Source: Lineus longissimus
Lineage: Eukaryota > Nemertea > Pilidiophora > Heteronemertea > Lineidae
Assembly (NCBI RefSeq): GCF_910592395.1
Contig: NC_088317.1
Span: forward strand, 992,001 to 1,056,000
DNA: 64,000 nucleotides
Direction of reading: 5' to 3'
Shown one piece after another: positions 24,061 through 38,700 of this stretch (the first letter of the stretch is position 1; the number at the start of each line of letters is the position of its first letter). The notes beneath the pieces were generated by a model, which did not search any database, was not told the DNA's origin, and saw nothing but the letters and a program-made list of their open reading frames with translations. The position numbers were made by a program, and so were the translations under genes.

Positions 24061-26118
24061 ATTTCATGATTCCATGGCTTGAAGTCTCAGCTGGTTCCTA
24101 ATTTAGCAGAATCAAATACCAAACAAAGATTTGAGACCCACCCTTGATATGGCTCTGATGTGAACTTATTACTCCTCTTTTTCCCAGTCTGCACTCATGT
24201 CAAAGATTTTTCATTATCACCAGCCTGAGAAATTCCTGATACCTGGATATACCTCACCCTGTGATCTTTTATCAAATGATCATATCATAGCCCTACATTG
24301 AAACAGTTGCATCCAAAAATATCGCTGAGTATACATGTAATTGATTTACTACTAACGCATAATCAATCATATTTTTTGTGATTGACATTTACCCAATAAC
24401 CTGTGGTAGATGTGTAAAGTGTACATTACAATGTTAGTCTTGTGATTATACCTTGGACAAAAGATGGAGCAGTTTCTGTCTTGCATCAACATTATTAGAT
24501 TCAATTTACCAGGCCAATGTTTGATGAACTACCAAATCGGTTGTGATGCTTAATGTTCTGTATTGTAGCTTTTGTAACATGGAAATTTCAGTTTAGTCAT
24601 TTTAGTTTATTTTCATTCAGTATTCATAATGAGACAATGGGAATAAAATATCTAAGTCTGTTTTCCTTTTGAATTCTTAGAGAGGAAAGTCCCTATCCAA
24701 GCAGCCATCTGCTATCATCAGTAGTTGTAACCAGTGTAAAGTGACTTTCAACCCCGGTGACCGAGTTGGAACGTGTTGCAGCATGCTCTATTATTGCCTT
24801 TTGCAAATGAAGTTGTTCTTGTAGTCTACAAGCTATCTCTAAAGCTGGCAGTCTACTCCAATATGCCCTTCTAATTAACATCCTATAACCAGTATACAAG
24901 ATTATCGAATTATTCAGGTGTGCAAGAGTCTCCGATGAATCGCCACACAGGAACCAATCACAACCTGACCATATCATCATCTCCAGAATACAATTGCTGA
25001 GAATCTGCCTGTCACATATTGCTGTTATCATGATGTATAATCAGGTGTGATATTGGTCTTCTGTGTCATGAATTTGGAATGTGTAGATGCATTTCATTAC
25101 CCTAGCTTGGTGTACAATCTGTCCGGTAAAGTCACAAACAGTGGAACCTCCCTTGGGGGACACCTGTTTGCAGGACACCCACTCTATAGATGACACTGAT
25201 TTCATTGCAGAATAGGTCACGGGACTGAAAACACATTTTCAGACATTTCTGAGGTCTTCTGTCCCAACATCCATGAAGTCATGAAATTCGTCTTTGCGTC
25301 AATATGTCTCCTTTGTCTTTAACTTGTCCAGTCCAGGTTTTGAAGCAGAGTAATTGTGGCCCACATCCTCCCCACCCTGATGCACCAGTATCATCATTAG
25401 ATCATGTCATTGCATGATCCTGGCCAAAGCCACCGAGATAAGGAAAATTAAGCTGATTTGGTTGCCTATTGTGACTTATTACCGAAGGCTAGACTGTGAA
25501 TTGGCTGTGTGTCTCCTCAGTGAACTGATCAGCTTGCCGACTCTCTTGAGGCCATGTCAGCCCCTTTCACTACCAATTGGTATTCAGGCGGGGACTCCTC
25601 TTTCGGTCATGGAGAGATTTATCCATTTATACAGTTGCAGAGTATCATTGAGGCAGTTTGAAAATCTTAGGTACGTAACTGCACTAATGAATCCACGGGG
25701 AGTTAGCCTCCCCATCAAAACACGGTTTTGACGCTTTGAGTACCATCCTGACTGAGTGTTGAGGGTTTTGTATCAGGACATTCTGAGAAAAGAAAAGATA
25801 TAGATATTGCAATGTTGACCAGTACTACATGTATTGCAAGATACAAAGATATGCGGTGTGTTGACTTTTGACTCTTCCAGTACACCCCTTTCTCCTCCAG
25901 CCAATCAGCCAATCCTATTATACTATGATAAGCCATTTTACCAGTAAGCAGATCATCTCACGACGCGAAATGTCATCTGGCTTGAGGGAATATGTTGAAC
26001 ATTATGGGATGAGATTACTCCTCCAACTGCTGAGGCAATGACCTGCCTCTAGCCACTTCTGATTACAGTTGATGGGTTTCATACACAAGCCAGAGGGAGA
26101 CTGGTGCCATAGTGGTAA
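24061..26118. other. Gene-free interval between the two minisatellites
   Basis: No coding exon or RNA gene recognised. It contains one copy of a dispersed CAGTGGAACC...GGACACC motif at about 25139-25180. Confidence 0.4.
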
Positions 26119-26459
26119 CACTGGGCTGACAATCAGCCTCAGGAGGGGTCACTGGGCTGATAATCAGCCTCAGGAGGGGTCACTGGGCTGACAATCAGCC
26201 TCAGGAGGGGTCACTGGGCTGATAATCAGCCTCAGGAGGGGTCACTGGGCTGACAATCAGCCTCAGGAGGGGTCACTGGGCTGATAATCAGCCTCAGGAG
26301 GGGTCACTGGGCTGATAATCAGCCTCAGGAGGGGTCACTGGGCTGACAATCAGCCTCAGGAGGGGTCACTGGGCTGATAATCAGCCTCGGGAGGGGTCAC
26401 TGGGCTGATAATCAGCCTCAGGAGGGGTCACTGGGCTGATAATCAGCCTCAGGAGGGGT
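26119..26459. repeat. 31-base minisatellite, exactly eleven copies
   Basis: The unit is CACTGGGCTGAYAATCAGCC followed by TCAGGAGGGGT, repeated head to tail 11 times over 341 bases. The only variation is C or T at one position plus a single A-to-G in unit 9. Each T-type unit contains the short palindrome GGCTGATAATCAGCC. It lies about 250 bases before the first coding exon of the DNER-like gene. Confidence 0.97.
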
Positions 26460-26703
26460 GTGGGGATCTCTGTTGTTTCATCTTGGAGTCCTTGAGCGAA
26501 ACACTCAACCTCGTAGACCGAACTTTCTCTGAACAAGACGAGTGAGGGATCCATGAACTGAGGGCGATCAAATTGGGAATAGCATGTCTACATAAAATGA
26601 GACTGTAACAGAAGGTGAACCATACAAAGTCAAATAATGTATCCAGGGAGGGATACTCTGCTGCAATGATTGTTCAATTGTTTCTTGTCTTCCTCTATTT
26701 CAG

Positions 26704-26733
26704 CACCGTTCCGTGGCTGCGACTGATATCGCC
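26704..26733 (+). other. 5' end of first recognised DNER exon (5' UTR or coding)
   Basis: A good acceptor (CCTCTATTTCAG) ends at 26703, so this exon is not the first of the transcript. The 30 bases before the ATG at 26734 have no in-frame stop. The hydrophobic stretch directly after the Met favours translation starting here. Confidence 0.6.
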
Positions 26734-29700
26734 ATGATGTTACGCCCCTTATCTGTCACATCCATACTCATCATAGGGATTATACATCACGGACTCGGCA
26801 CAGACGACACAAACTTTACTCTGTGTGACGTGCCACCTGTTGGTGAAGTATGGGAGTTTCATCGGACAGAACCGCTAGAAATAGAATGGGGCTATGGCAA
26901 GGTGAGACGATCATAACATTTTCTTATACTGTAAATTTTTGCGCCTCATCATTTTTGCGATTTGCACAAATTTCCAATAAAAGTAAAGTTTCCTGATGTT
27001 CATCCAAGTCTGCGTTATTGTGCATTCTACACTACTATACATGGTGATATTGAGAATTTGTGATTCAGAACATGAGTGGCCTGATCAGGAATAGCAGAAA
27101 AAGACAAAATACACTTTGCACAAAACTCATCCTCGTCTAAAAAATGAAAACGCTTGTCATCAAAGAATGTAAATCAATTGCAGCTGCCTGATCAGTGACA
27201 ATTATGCACAGCGTTGGATTCTGTTTTCTGAAGTAAATCAGCGTCGCGTGATTAAAATTGACCTGGTTCCGTGTACCAAAACTAATCCGTAGATCAACAG
27301 AGAACGACATCATAAATCAATAAAGGACCAATATGGATGATTATCGTGGATTCGCGCGAAACTGATTTGCGCGATCGGCATTGACAAGTTTTATGCTCGT
27401 TGCCGCAATTATAGTTCGACCCATGAAATTGCTTAGTTGTTTATTCAAGCGAGAGTTAATGGCAGTGGTTTCCTTCCGGCCGATTGGATGGTGCGTGTTG
27501 GGAAGTTTGTCGATTTTTTCTCACACTCTTGTTGGACACGTTTCTTGAATTCTGTGTCCGCCGCTCGTGCTGATACTGCTAAGAGTGACATATAAATGAC
27601 TTCTCCAGTATGAATGTTTTCAGCTACACTATTCTTTAGTTTATGTGACAAGTTGTATGATGTATTATGTAACAATTGCGTTTCTTGATTTTATTACAGA
27701 TGACATGTAACACTGCCACCAGTTGCTTCCACCTGAATGTCTCCAAGGAGATCCTAATGGTGCCTCAGATCATGCCCGTCGTGGTACAACAGGGAACAAA
27801 AATAAGGTAGGGACCTTTGTTGGAGGACAACCTGTACATTGTGAACTTTTATAGATTCAAACGCTTTCTTTGGACACTCACACTTAGTTTGCTGATGCCT
27901 CAGGTGCACTGTTGCCTCAGGTGCACTGATGGCATTATCGACTCACATGTTTAAGGACACATTCTTTTCGTCAAAAGCATCCAAAATCAATACGTAATTT
28001 TCCCATCTACAAATGGAAATTCATAAAAGATGATCTCAAAGTGCTGAACACGATTTCTTATTCCCAGAAGTAGGAGCAACTTCTGAGCCCATTACAGAAG
28101 TTTTACAACTGGGAGAAATTTCTTATCGTCTATGACTGTCTTGGGACGTTCGTCCAATTTGAGAGGTTCTCGTTCTCGAGATAATTATTATGTTCATCTT
28201 GCTGATTGTAAATTGTGAATGGGTTCAAGGAATCGCGCAGGTTGTTCATTGGGAGAGGGAGATGGAAGTAATGACAGGTTGTGACAGGTTGCTAGGGGAG
28301 ATTTCGGACAGAATATTTCAGAGAAATAATGCATCAAAATACATTATTTCTTTGAAGTATTCTTCATCCCAAAATGGTTGGATGATAAAATTGATACATG
28401 GCAATGCCCATGGGTGCAAGTAGATAACACACGAATGCATGGGTCACATCCGTTTAATCTTTAAGTTTACTTGCCAACGTTACACCTCAGAAGATTTCCG
28501 TTGCCGCAGAGGAAATGTCACCAACTACGTATTTGGTTAGAAAGTGGCTAAGTTGTTGCTGTTGTTGCTAAGTTGGCCCACTCAGTGTGAGTCTCCTATT
28601 GAATATTGGAGTTTAGATTAAGGAACACACCACTCTTGTGGGTTAAAATTTAGCTGTTGGCTCTTTTTTCTTCTACTTTCTTCTCGCTTGCCATAGCCTT
28701 CACCAGACTACCATGTGAGGATATGCTGAGACTGAAGACTGCTAATAAAGCAGATGGCATTTTATCAATATTCTGTTGGTAGGCTGTTGTCTTTGTTGAT
28801 ATAAGAATACAATGTATCCAATAGTGTGTGTTGTTTGATAGCAGCTGTTTCCTTATATGTCCCTGCTCCTGTATTGTGATTTGCATCATTCATGATCGAG
28901 TAACAAGTATGTGCCTAGGAGGCATGTTCTGTGTAACAATATCCTAAAGGGTACGCCATTCGTATCTATGGCTCAGAAAAGTAGAAATGCAGTTTGCTAT
29001 TTACTGAAAAGCTCTCGAAATGTTCTTCAGGGGAGTCTGATATTTCTCACAATGTTTTGTTATCAGTGCATGTTTACAGTTTCTAAAATCATATCTGTTG
29101 TGCTTTAGTTCTCATTTTCCAACCCATTAAGTAGTAATATCATGTTGATCAAAGCGTCCGTGGCAAAGTTCTTGATCCACTCTCGTCACTTTTGAGATTA
29201 ACTGTTTGAAACGAATGTAGGTAAAAATCCTATTGGTAAAAATCCGGGTGGAAATCCCAAAAACATTTAGGTAGGTAAAAATCCGAAAATTTATAAATTT
29301 TTCAGAATTTTTTCTTTTCAAATATTCTGAGACATTTGGAATATTTTAATTTTTTTTTAAATGGAAGGAATTTTTGTTGAAAATTAGTTTCTTTGAGAAA
29401 TAAATTTTTGTTAAATTTTTGTTCAAATTCGTAAAAAATGCTAAATTTTTTACCGCGTATCGTTTGAAACTGATGCCAAGCTCAGTTCCATTTTCACTAT
29501 AGGCCTACTCTTGATTATAAAATAGACGAGAATCTATGCAACTTTGTGATTTTGTTGACGTGGCGCAAAACAGAAGGATTTAATATTTCAAACATTTCAA
29601 CTTTTACCAGCTCAAAATATCAAAAGTTTTATGCCGTAAGACGCCAACGTGAAAAGTTCATCCCATTGTAACCGGATAACCAGAACTATTATTATAAGGC

Positions 29701-32700
29701 TTACAGCTGAGTGAACAACTTGAGCCTTGTCGTTGATGAAACCCCGCTTTAGAGACACCCCGCACACTGGAAGATGCCTTTACAATCGAGAGATAGCAAG
29801 TACAGTATATTGAGCTTTGTTGCTGTCATGTCACAGAACTTATTGATTATGACTTCTCTATATGTATGATATTTGCACATCTCAACATCTCAACATTTGA
29901 GAAGAAAGCAATAGTAATGCTATGAGATATCTAACTACAGATGACAAAGCCATGAATATGAAATCTCCACAAGGACTTGCCTTTTGAGAAAATCATTTCA
30001 AATTCTATGAATTGACAGAATGCAGCATCATCAGTGGCACGTGCCATCTTTCGTCTCATCTGACTTTGTGGAATGAATTATTTAGAAATCCATTCCCAGG
30101 AGATTTTAATGTTGAATTAAATCTGTTTCATGATTAATGCTTTATGATAAACTTAATCCTTTTGTCACGGTCTAGAAGACCCCGTGAAGTATGTCGTGCA
30201 CTATTGCTTATAACTAAACTGCCACTGGGACCATGTCGCTTTCATTGGGCTGTTCAAAAACTTCAATGATAAATCTTTTTAATAGTTTTAAAACACCACT
30301 AGAAATTTGCTTCAAATTCACTTCTGCCTGCGTCATCCCCAAGCAATTGATCAGTTCCTCTGTTTAGAATCCAAATCAGTGTTAATTAAATTTCAGACGG
30401 AAACCATTGATTTTCATCACGACAAGTTCATCCAGTTGGCAATTTCCCGGCAGGCTCTTGCTGCGTTTTACCGACCATTTATTTCATTGAAGTCAGCCGT
30501 GTACAAACAAATGTTGAAGTTGTTATCGATTTTCCAACGTCACCAATGGGGCTATTGTTTTTGATCAAAGTTAGAGACGCAGTAGGCTATGTCCGTGTCT
30601 ACCAGCAGTTGAAAGCCTTGGTATCCAAAGGGCGAAAGCCTTGGTATCCAGGGGGCACCTTTTGACTCAATCACACTGTTGCCCCAAACTACAGGTGCAC
30701 AATGACATCGCGTGACAGCTATCATCTACCGTGTGGTGGTTCACATCACCATATAATGCTTTATACTGTACAACGATTTAGTTAGACTGCTGATGATTAA
30801 AATTGAAATGAAGATATATTGTCACAGTACTTCAAGAGAAGCAAACCCCACTATATATCTTTCAGAAGTATCTCGTGAATAAAGCCATGAGCCGTCTCCT
30901 CATCTGTCTCTGAACCAGCAGTAAAAGCTTGAACTGTCACTCCCTAATTGGATGGTTATCAGTGGGACTGAAGAAACCTTTTAAACTTAATGAAATTGAG
31001 CAGCTGATATATTTAAAGAAGCAAGTCTCCATTACTTCTCATTGGAAGTGAGGAAATTCACAGATTGAGACTAAGATATTTTAAAGGAGGGGTTATTTTT
31101 CACTTTGAGAGAAACCTTTTAGGGCTGATCAACTCAAATTAGAGCATTAGTCTCAGGATACCAAGAAAACCTGTTTTCATGTTGTTGTGGCTTATTTCAC
31201 CAAACTGGAGTTTGTGAATTCAAACTCATCAACCTGTCATCATCTAGAATTACAAAATCAAAAGAAGTGACATGATTGTGAAGTGTCATGAAAACAACAT
31301 GTTTTGCTTTTCTAACAAGAAAGGGTACCGGGCACTTTCATTGACAAGATGGTAAATTCACTGTCCCTGCAAGTCAGATTAATAGAGGTGAATAGCCTGA
31401 TAATGAGGTCTAGTGAAAGTGACCTCCATTACCGGTCGGTACCCGCTTGCTTCCGGCCTCATTTCACATCGTTATGGACTGTTTTGTTAATGATGAGCAC
31501 TCCTAAGAGATGACGTTTATCAGTTCATGGCTCATTAGCGTGACACACTGTAATACACTTTGAGTCGTAAGCACTGACGATGTGATCTTTCATGGAGGAG
31601 TAACGTTGTGTGCTGATCTTGTCTCAGGATTGGCCATAAGTCGGGATAGTGTCGAGCTGTTGTTTGGCTCATTCTTTGACTGAGACGTGAAACTGGCCCT
31701 GACTCATAATGCTCCTTTCAAGCTCACCTGTCCTGAGAGACTCCATTCTTTGACTGAGACGTAAAACTTGAAAAAGGGCTGGCAAAAGATCCTACTCTTA
31801 GATGATTTGAAACCAGCTACATCAATTTCTTTCATTATCTCTGGAGACGTTTAAGCTCATCTTCTGTGCGACATGCGCCTGGTTTTGCTGTGTCAGGTCA
31901 TGTATAGAGCTGTTCTTCCACCATTTCAATCTACCCTCTACCCTGAACACGCCGTCATAAATTGTGTTATGAGCTGTAGTAATCGAATCTGATCATGTCT
32001 GAGATATGGAGGGACGAAGAGCGATCGATCGCCTCGTGATGTCATCACCAGATCCCATAGCTCACTGGGAAGCTTGAGACAGTAATCAACATGATTGAGT
32101 TATGATTGACCACTTAAACTTAAAGTGCACAGCAAGCCTTTGGGATACTTGAGCCCAGAATTCAATGATTTCCATGGCAGAATTCAGAGAAATCGCCATT
32201 CGTGCATGTTGCCCTGATGAAGAACACCCATAAGGTGGAAATTGTTACGAAAAGAAAATGACAGAGCTGTCGATGGAACTGCCTTTAACTGGATGAGATA
32301 TTGGAAAAGATTACTTTAATATCTGATAGATCCTCCGATTCTGAAAGCCGCATTGAAAGCCAATATTGGATCTTCAAGCTGATATCCTAACTCGATGAAG
32401 TATTGGCCTTATCATCGCCAATATTTGAGAATCTGGGTTGAGTAGGAACTTCGGTGGATCTGGTCATCAGCAGTAAGTTGATTGGTCGTCGTCAGTCTCG
32501 CTAATCTTATCATCTGTCCTACTGCCGAATCTCATGTGTAGAGTTGAAATGAATGTTTACGGGTGTGCTTCCTGCTACTCTGTCTTGGAGATGTTTCCCA
32601 AGAGAGTTTAGGATGGCACTTGTGAAAGCGAATTCATATTGGATGCATGACCAAAAAGAGAATTTGAATCTTGCATGATGCGGACACTAGCTATGGTCAT

Positions 32701-35700
32701 GTGCAGTTTGATGCAGGCAGCAGGTGGAGGATTTCTAACTATGCTCTCGTGAGAGACTTTGAATCCATTTGGTTCAACAGAAGGAGAACCAAACAGGATG
32801 TTTACATGCAGGCTTCGGGCGAACACACAGGAGTCAATTATTGATGAAACTTCTTTGGACGTCACGTCCTCGTGATTTATCACCACTGGGACTACACTCG
32901 ATGCGGTGACCAGCAGTTTAATCAAAGGTCCACATCGTTAAGCCTTCTTCTCATTAAACATCGAGATCAGTCAATGAGCTAGGCTGTCGTCCTCATGTAC
33001 GACTCTGTTGAACATCAAATTGACTTTCTGCTCAACATTATTTCTGCCAAACACCAAGTCTTCTACTGCCCTGACAGTCACAGATCAGAACAAGACGCAC
33101 ATGTGATTCTTTTTATAATGTTCAGCAATGGTAAGAAAGATCTGGATATCAATATCCCCAATTTAGCTGCTCACAGGAAGAAATGCTACATTTGCCCTTT
33201 CAACAATAAATAGATGGCTGATATTTCCCACTGAATTGAATAGTGTGATATTGCCATCATTTCATTCTTTGACGCAGAAATAGAATGGCTAAAGTAATAA
33301 ATGTCACAGGTCGGACAGCTTATCCGATACTGATGATATTAAACCGATTCCAAAAGAACTAGAAAGGCGACATCGTTCCATTTGCGGCTTTGTTCTGCAG
33401 GAAGTGACTGGATGACAAAACTGATTTAGAATTCTGCAATGATGACGCAAAGGGGAATTTCAATAAAAGAATAATCTTTCTGCTTTGTAGAATTTGAAGA
33501 GATGATGTGGAAAGGTTTTTCTTGAATGCTAGAAGGCATGGAAAGTTTCACGAAATAATCATCCTACTCCTTGCTGGCAACAGTAAAAGGCTGTGGTCGA
33601 TCGAAGTTGCCTTCTTGGCTGAAAGTTATTGAGTAGATATTGATGTTTTTTCCACAATGATTTGGGTGCAAAGTCACAGTTGCCACTTACCTCAGAGTGT
33701 TACAGATCATATGTACCTCAAGACAGCTTATACTTGCCAGAATCGTATGTGGCAGAAGAAATTGATTAGTGAAACGAACTGGAAGGAGTGCCTTTCATCT
33801 TCATCCATCAGTCATTGCAGAGACTATCTACCAGGTTACAGCAATAATTGGTGGTTTCAAGATGGCGTCTATAGCATGAGACGCTGATAAGTCAACGATA
33901 CTGCTGTAATGTAGTCACATATTCAAAGGCACGTACGTTTATTATAGCTTTCTACACAATTGATGTTGTTTTGTCCGATGAATTAAAGTCATGACATGTC
34001 CATCGCTGCTACATGTATTAGCTGGCTGCGATACAGGGTTAGGTTGCAAATGGAGTCAAATTGGTCATCTTCGGGTTGTGATGCTCTGATGCTCATGAAT
34101 ATTTATGCTTTGAAGGATATTATTAGCACAAATGTTTTGTGGGGGACAACCAGAAATGACTTTATCGGAAGTGGTAAAGGAGGGATGCTGACGTTCAACA
34201 ACGATGGATCGGCATGATCAGTATGGTTGAATAGTTGGAGACGCCAACCGACATCAGATGTTATAAACTGATACTTATACAAGTTTGATTGCTAGCTAAC
34301 GTTACAGCTAATGTACAAACATATTGACAATGTTATGCTTCAATATTGGTATGTCTCTGCAAGAAGTGTCTGGTCATGATGTCTGCTTGGATAACCTCCA
34401 TTCTGTCCAAACTCAAACAATAACATACAAGTTTTAGCGAACGAGATCTATGGTTGAATAGCGAGACAAGATGATTGCAATAAAGCTAGATCCGCCAGAC
34501 GCCAGTTCTAATATGAAGTTGTATCTTTTGATTGGCATGTAATGTACTCATACAATCATATTGCTCAAGTGGGTCTCGACATTCTCATCATCTTCCTCGA
34601 AGCATCACATTATGAGGTCTGGACAATTGCATGAAGGAATGATTTCATCCAAACTTGACTTCTATAAGATGATATGATCTTCAAAGGAGATGAATGGTTG
34701 AATAGCAAAACAAGATGATGTCGACAAAGCATGATGCCACAACTAATATTGAGTTGGTCCCTTTGTTTTCATTCCATGGACCAATACACACAAGTATCCC
34801 GGATCTCAACATTCCTGCTGGTGCTACTGCCTGTTAAGGTTTGAAACTATATCTGGTTAATGGCCAATACAAGGACATACGAAGTTCTGTTACCAGATTT
34901 GAGGCAGACTTGGGGAAGGGGTGGTGTATAAGTTGGGGCTTATGTTCTGATTAATGCCAGGAATATGTTGCAAATGCTTAACTTGGGAGAGGATGGGGTG
35001 AAAGAGGAGGCTTATGTTCTGATCGATGCCAGGAATATGTTGTATGTATGATAATAGAGTGACTTGCCTATCAGATGTAGAGGTATCTCAGTTACAATTC
35101 ATTTGATGACAGATGTAGCTTCATATCAAAGGGTTTTTTGGTTTGGTTCATCTTCCAGTAGCAGAGGTGGATTTGGGGGTGTGGAAGCGGCTTATGCCTC
35201 CGTCATCACTGGATGGTACTGGGTAGTGGGTAACATTACATCAGATCTCAACTAATAGTAAATAGCTGAGATACTAGCTTGATATCCAGTCTGTCAGTTG
35301 CAATATATTGGAGAACTGACATAGCTCTTGAACAAGGCACTCACAATATAGGTTAGTAGTGATATCGGAGAGGCATGATGGTCAGATGTCAGCTACAGGT
35401 TGTAATGTTTGATGTTATGGTAACCAGGACCGATATCGGCACAGTGAAGTTGATCCTTGCTTATGAGTTGCTACAACAATCTGATACAGTGTTCATGTGG
35501 AAGACACTTCACCATGCAGTAGTTTTTCTTCACCCAGTTGGCGAATAGTGATACTGGAGTGGCATTGTCATCAGATGTCAATATAAAGTCATGTCGTTTG
35601 ATGAGTACAGATACTAAGATTGGCAAAGTGAAGCCTCCAAATGGCATCGTATTTGAACAGTTCTTGTTCTATGTCGAAAGAGTAAATATGTTGGCATTCA

Positions 35701-38700
35701 CTGTGGCCCTCTTCCCTGCGGCTTTTCCAAACAACATCAGTATTCTCGAGATAGACTTCGTCCCTGGCCATGAAAACACCCATTTCTACCATCCATTATG
35801 ATATCTGATGGTTGCAGATGGTGTGACCAATAGCGTGTATTGGTCATGTGGGGCTCAGCGAAGTTATCTACCAAGAATTGTCATCTTATCAGGTCAGGCC
35901 GACGGTATAGTCATGATTCTGGCCATGACTGATTTCTGATCAAGATGTCATTTTCTTGTAAAGGAGTGTGAATGATGCCTTCAAAGGGAATATTGACAGT
36001 GTGGATGGGCTTGCACTGAAGATGTTCTTGACATGACAACTTGCTCGTGCCTTCTCCAAGGTTGTGCTCGGTGAAGACAAGGATTGGAAAGGTTGTGCCT
36101 AGATAGATCCACAGTTCAAATTCATAAGCACTAAGTTTTAAACTTTGTGACATTGCTTTACTTTCAGTTTTATGGTGAGCCCGAGCATGAGTGTTGGGTT
36201 TTCCATGACCCCCTACATGGTCACAGAGGAGGGATTCAGAGAATGCAGCTTCAGTAAGGGACGCCCCTTGGTGGAAACTGACGTTACTAGTATAGAAATC
36301 GAGGATTACCATCTCAGCGTGGGACAGAATTACTTCATTGGTAAGTTGATTGAAGCTTCAACTCTATAAAGCACTGTCACTTTACGTAAGTCAGACACCT
36401 TGCCCTAAGGTTGTTTCTCTTCAACAAGGATCATGTTGCCATTTTTCACTTTAAGTTGAACCTGCAATGGACTCGCACCCAGGAGGAGTGATTCTCAAAG
36501 TTGGTATCAGGGATTGTGCTCTGTCCTGATGAGTTCATCTGAGGCATTTGCTCCAAAGCAACCCATTAGTTCAACCTCTTTGACATGCATCATCATAATA
36601 ATGATATATTTTAACTCTTCTCTTGCCAACAATGCAAATGTTCTCTTGTGCACCAGAAATCTTTCTTGCACTGCAATCACTTGAGACAATATTATGAGCC
36701 CCGATCGTAACCGATTGTTTTTGATTCCGCCTCATGTTATTGCATTGGTGCAGTAACGTAGACTTGTTTTGTCGACTCATTAAACATGGATGCAGGCTTG
36801 ATGTGGTTGGCAGGTTGTATTGGCACTTAATCTTTATGTTGGTCTTGTTGATATAACAGACCGGGTCACCATTAAAGGGACAATATAGGCAGCAGCTAGG
36901 CACGCAAGATAAAGTTACATGAGGTCGCCAATAGGGGTCTCTCACATCTCACAGTACATTGAAATTATTCATGCTTGTATGAGGAATATATCTAGTGCTG
37001 AATCTGACATGACCCAGAGGCCTTGCTGTGTATATTAGTCACCTGAAGATGGCCAAATTAGCCCCTCTACTCCTGCCTATAGTCCCCCTTTAAGAAACTA
37101 AAACAATTGAAGGAAGAAATGGTGTGATTCTTCAATTGGCCACTAGAGGTCTGAAACTAAAAACATGTTTGTGATCGAGATAAACATGCTTCTCCTTTCC
37201 AAGAAAGCTTTCTTTTCAGCAGTTTGTTCAATGGTATTTCCATGTTTTTGATTGGCTAACCTGTGCTTAGGAAATAAGTTTGCTGTTTATGGTGAACAGT
37301 CCAAAACGATAATCATCAGGAAAATCAGGAGAGCATAATTATTGTTACATGGTAATATCAGTTGATGGTCCAGTTATTTAATTACTCATCTCAAAGAGTT
37401 TGAGTTTGAAGTCAACATATTGCACGTCATCAAAGCGTCATACAAATGTACGATTTCGATAACTGCAACTTATAATGGAGCCATGACTGTAGTTAAAATT
37501 TAACCAATCAGTGGCCACCTTGCAGCATGTTGCAGCATCTCAGCTCGCATAGTTGCTGGTTTGTGTGGCGATTAACATCATTGACACCAGGGGAAAAGAG
37601 ATGTGCAGGGGGGTTATCTCCCAAGGAAGGAAGTGTAATGCTAGCAGAACAGATCGTTTTCCACTGCTTGTCAAAATGGGACACTTATTTTTTGTCCACA
37701 AGTTTGGCTTTCATGGACGTGGAAAAAGAACCAATCGGAGGTGGGCATCACAAGATCTGATTTCAAATCTTATCATTTAAGTCTATCGGATACTACTTTA
37801 ACTCTTCATTCATAATTTGTTTAGCTTTCAGCTTCTACAGGGTGTATCATATAAATGCCTCAACTTGGTATTACTTATCGTAGTGAATCCTTGGAATTTG
37901 CTTCAGTTTTGATAGCAAGAATAGTCAGGGTCTGCAACTTGACTCCAAACATGTTGCCATAAGGTAGTGCAAGTATCAGGATGAGATAACAAGTTGTTGC
38001 ACTGTTTGCGATACACCCTGTATATCTTGCATTTGCACTTTACTAACATCGTTATCGAACAGTTACAAAAGTTAGTGTTAGTTGCACTCCAAGTTCTGAA
38101 GACATCAAAACAAAGGGCAGATGCCATTGATAATCTGTCCTTATTGTGCAACTTGGTTTTGTTGTCGCTCCCCTTTGAAAGTTTATCTTGCTGCACTGAC
38201 AGAGACAGATTGCTGGAAAGCTGTAGTCTGTTTTATCAAAGAGAAGTTATATTGGGTTGTCCTAAGTTGCCTCATTAAGTGTTTCTTATTGGCTGGGGTT
38301 ACTGAGTCTCACAGCAAATTAGGAGAGTATATTGCAGCTTCTAAAAACTTCTCCAGTGTAGAATGTCATTACGGATCCAATGTTTGAAGTTGATTGCATG
38401 CCACAAGCAGACTGACAGTAATCCATTATCAGGACCAGCCTCACGTTCCTTCCCAACAAACAGGCAAGAAGTCCTTCTCAGACATGAATTCCTGCCATGA
38501 AAAAGTCATCTACAACTGGCGAATCAATAAGGGACGTGATTCTGCGATTAAAGAAAGCCACTGCATGCCATCGATCTTAGCTTATGAAGAAATACTCGAG
38601 GAATTAGGGAGGTTCATCAGGCGTGCTCTGCGGGCCATGAGTGACATTCCTGCCATAATCAATGATGGAGACATCTAATCAAGAGTGGCGTATGATGAGA

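Noticed and set aside
23566-24101. Proline/glutamine- or tryptophan-rich repetitive proteins on both strands
   Set aside because: The frames stay open because the 48-base minisatellite period is divisible by three.
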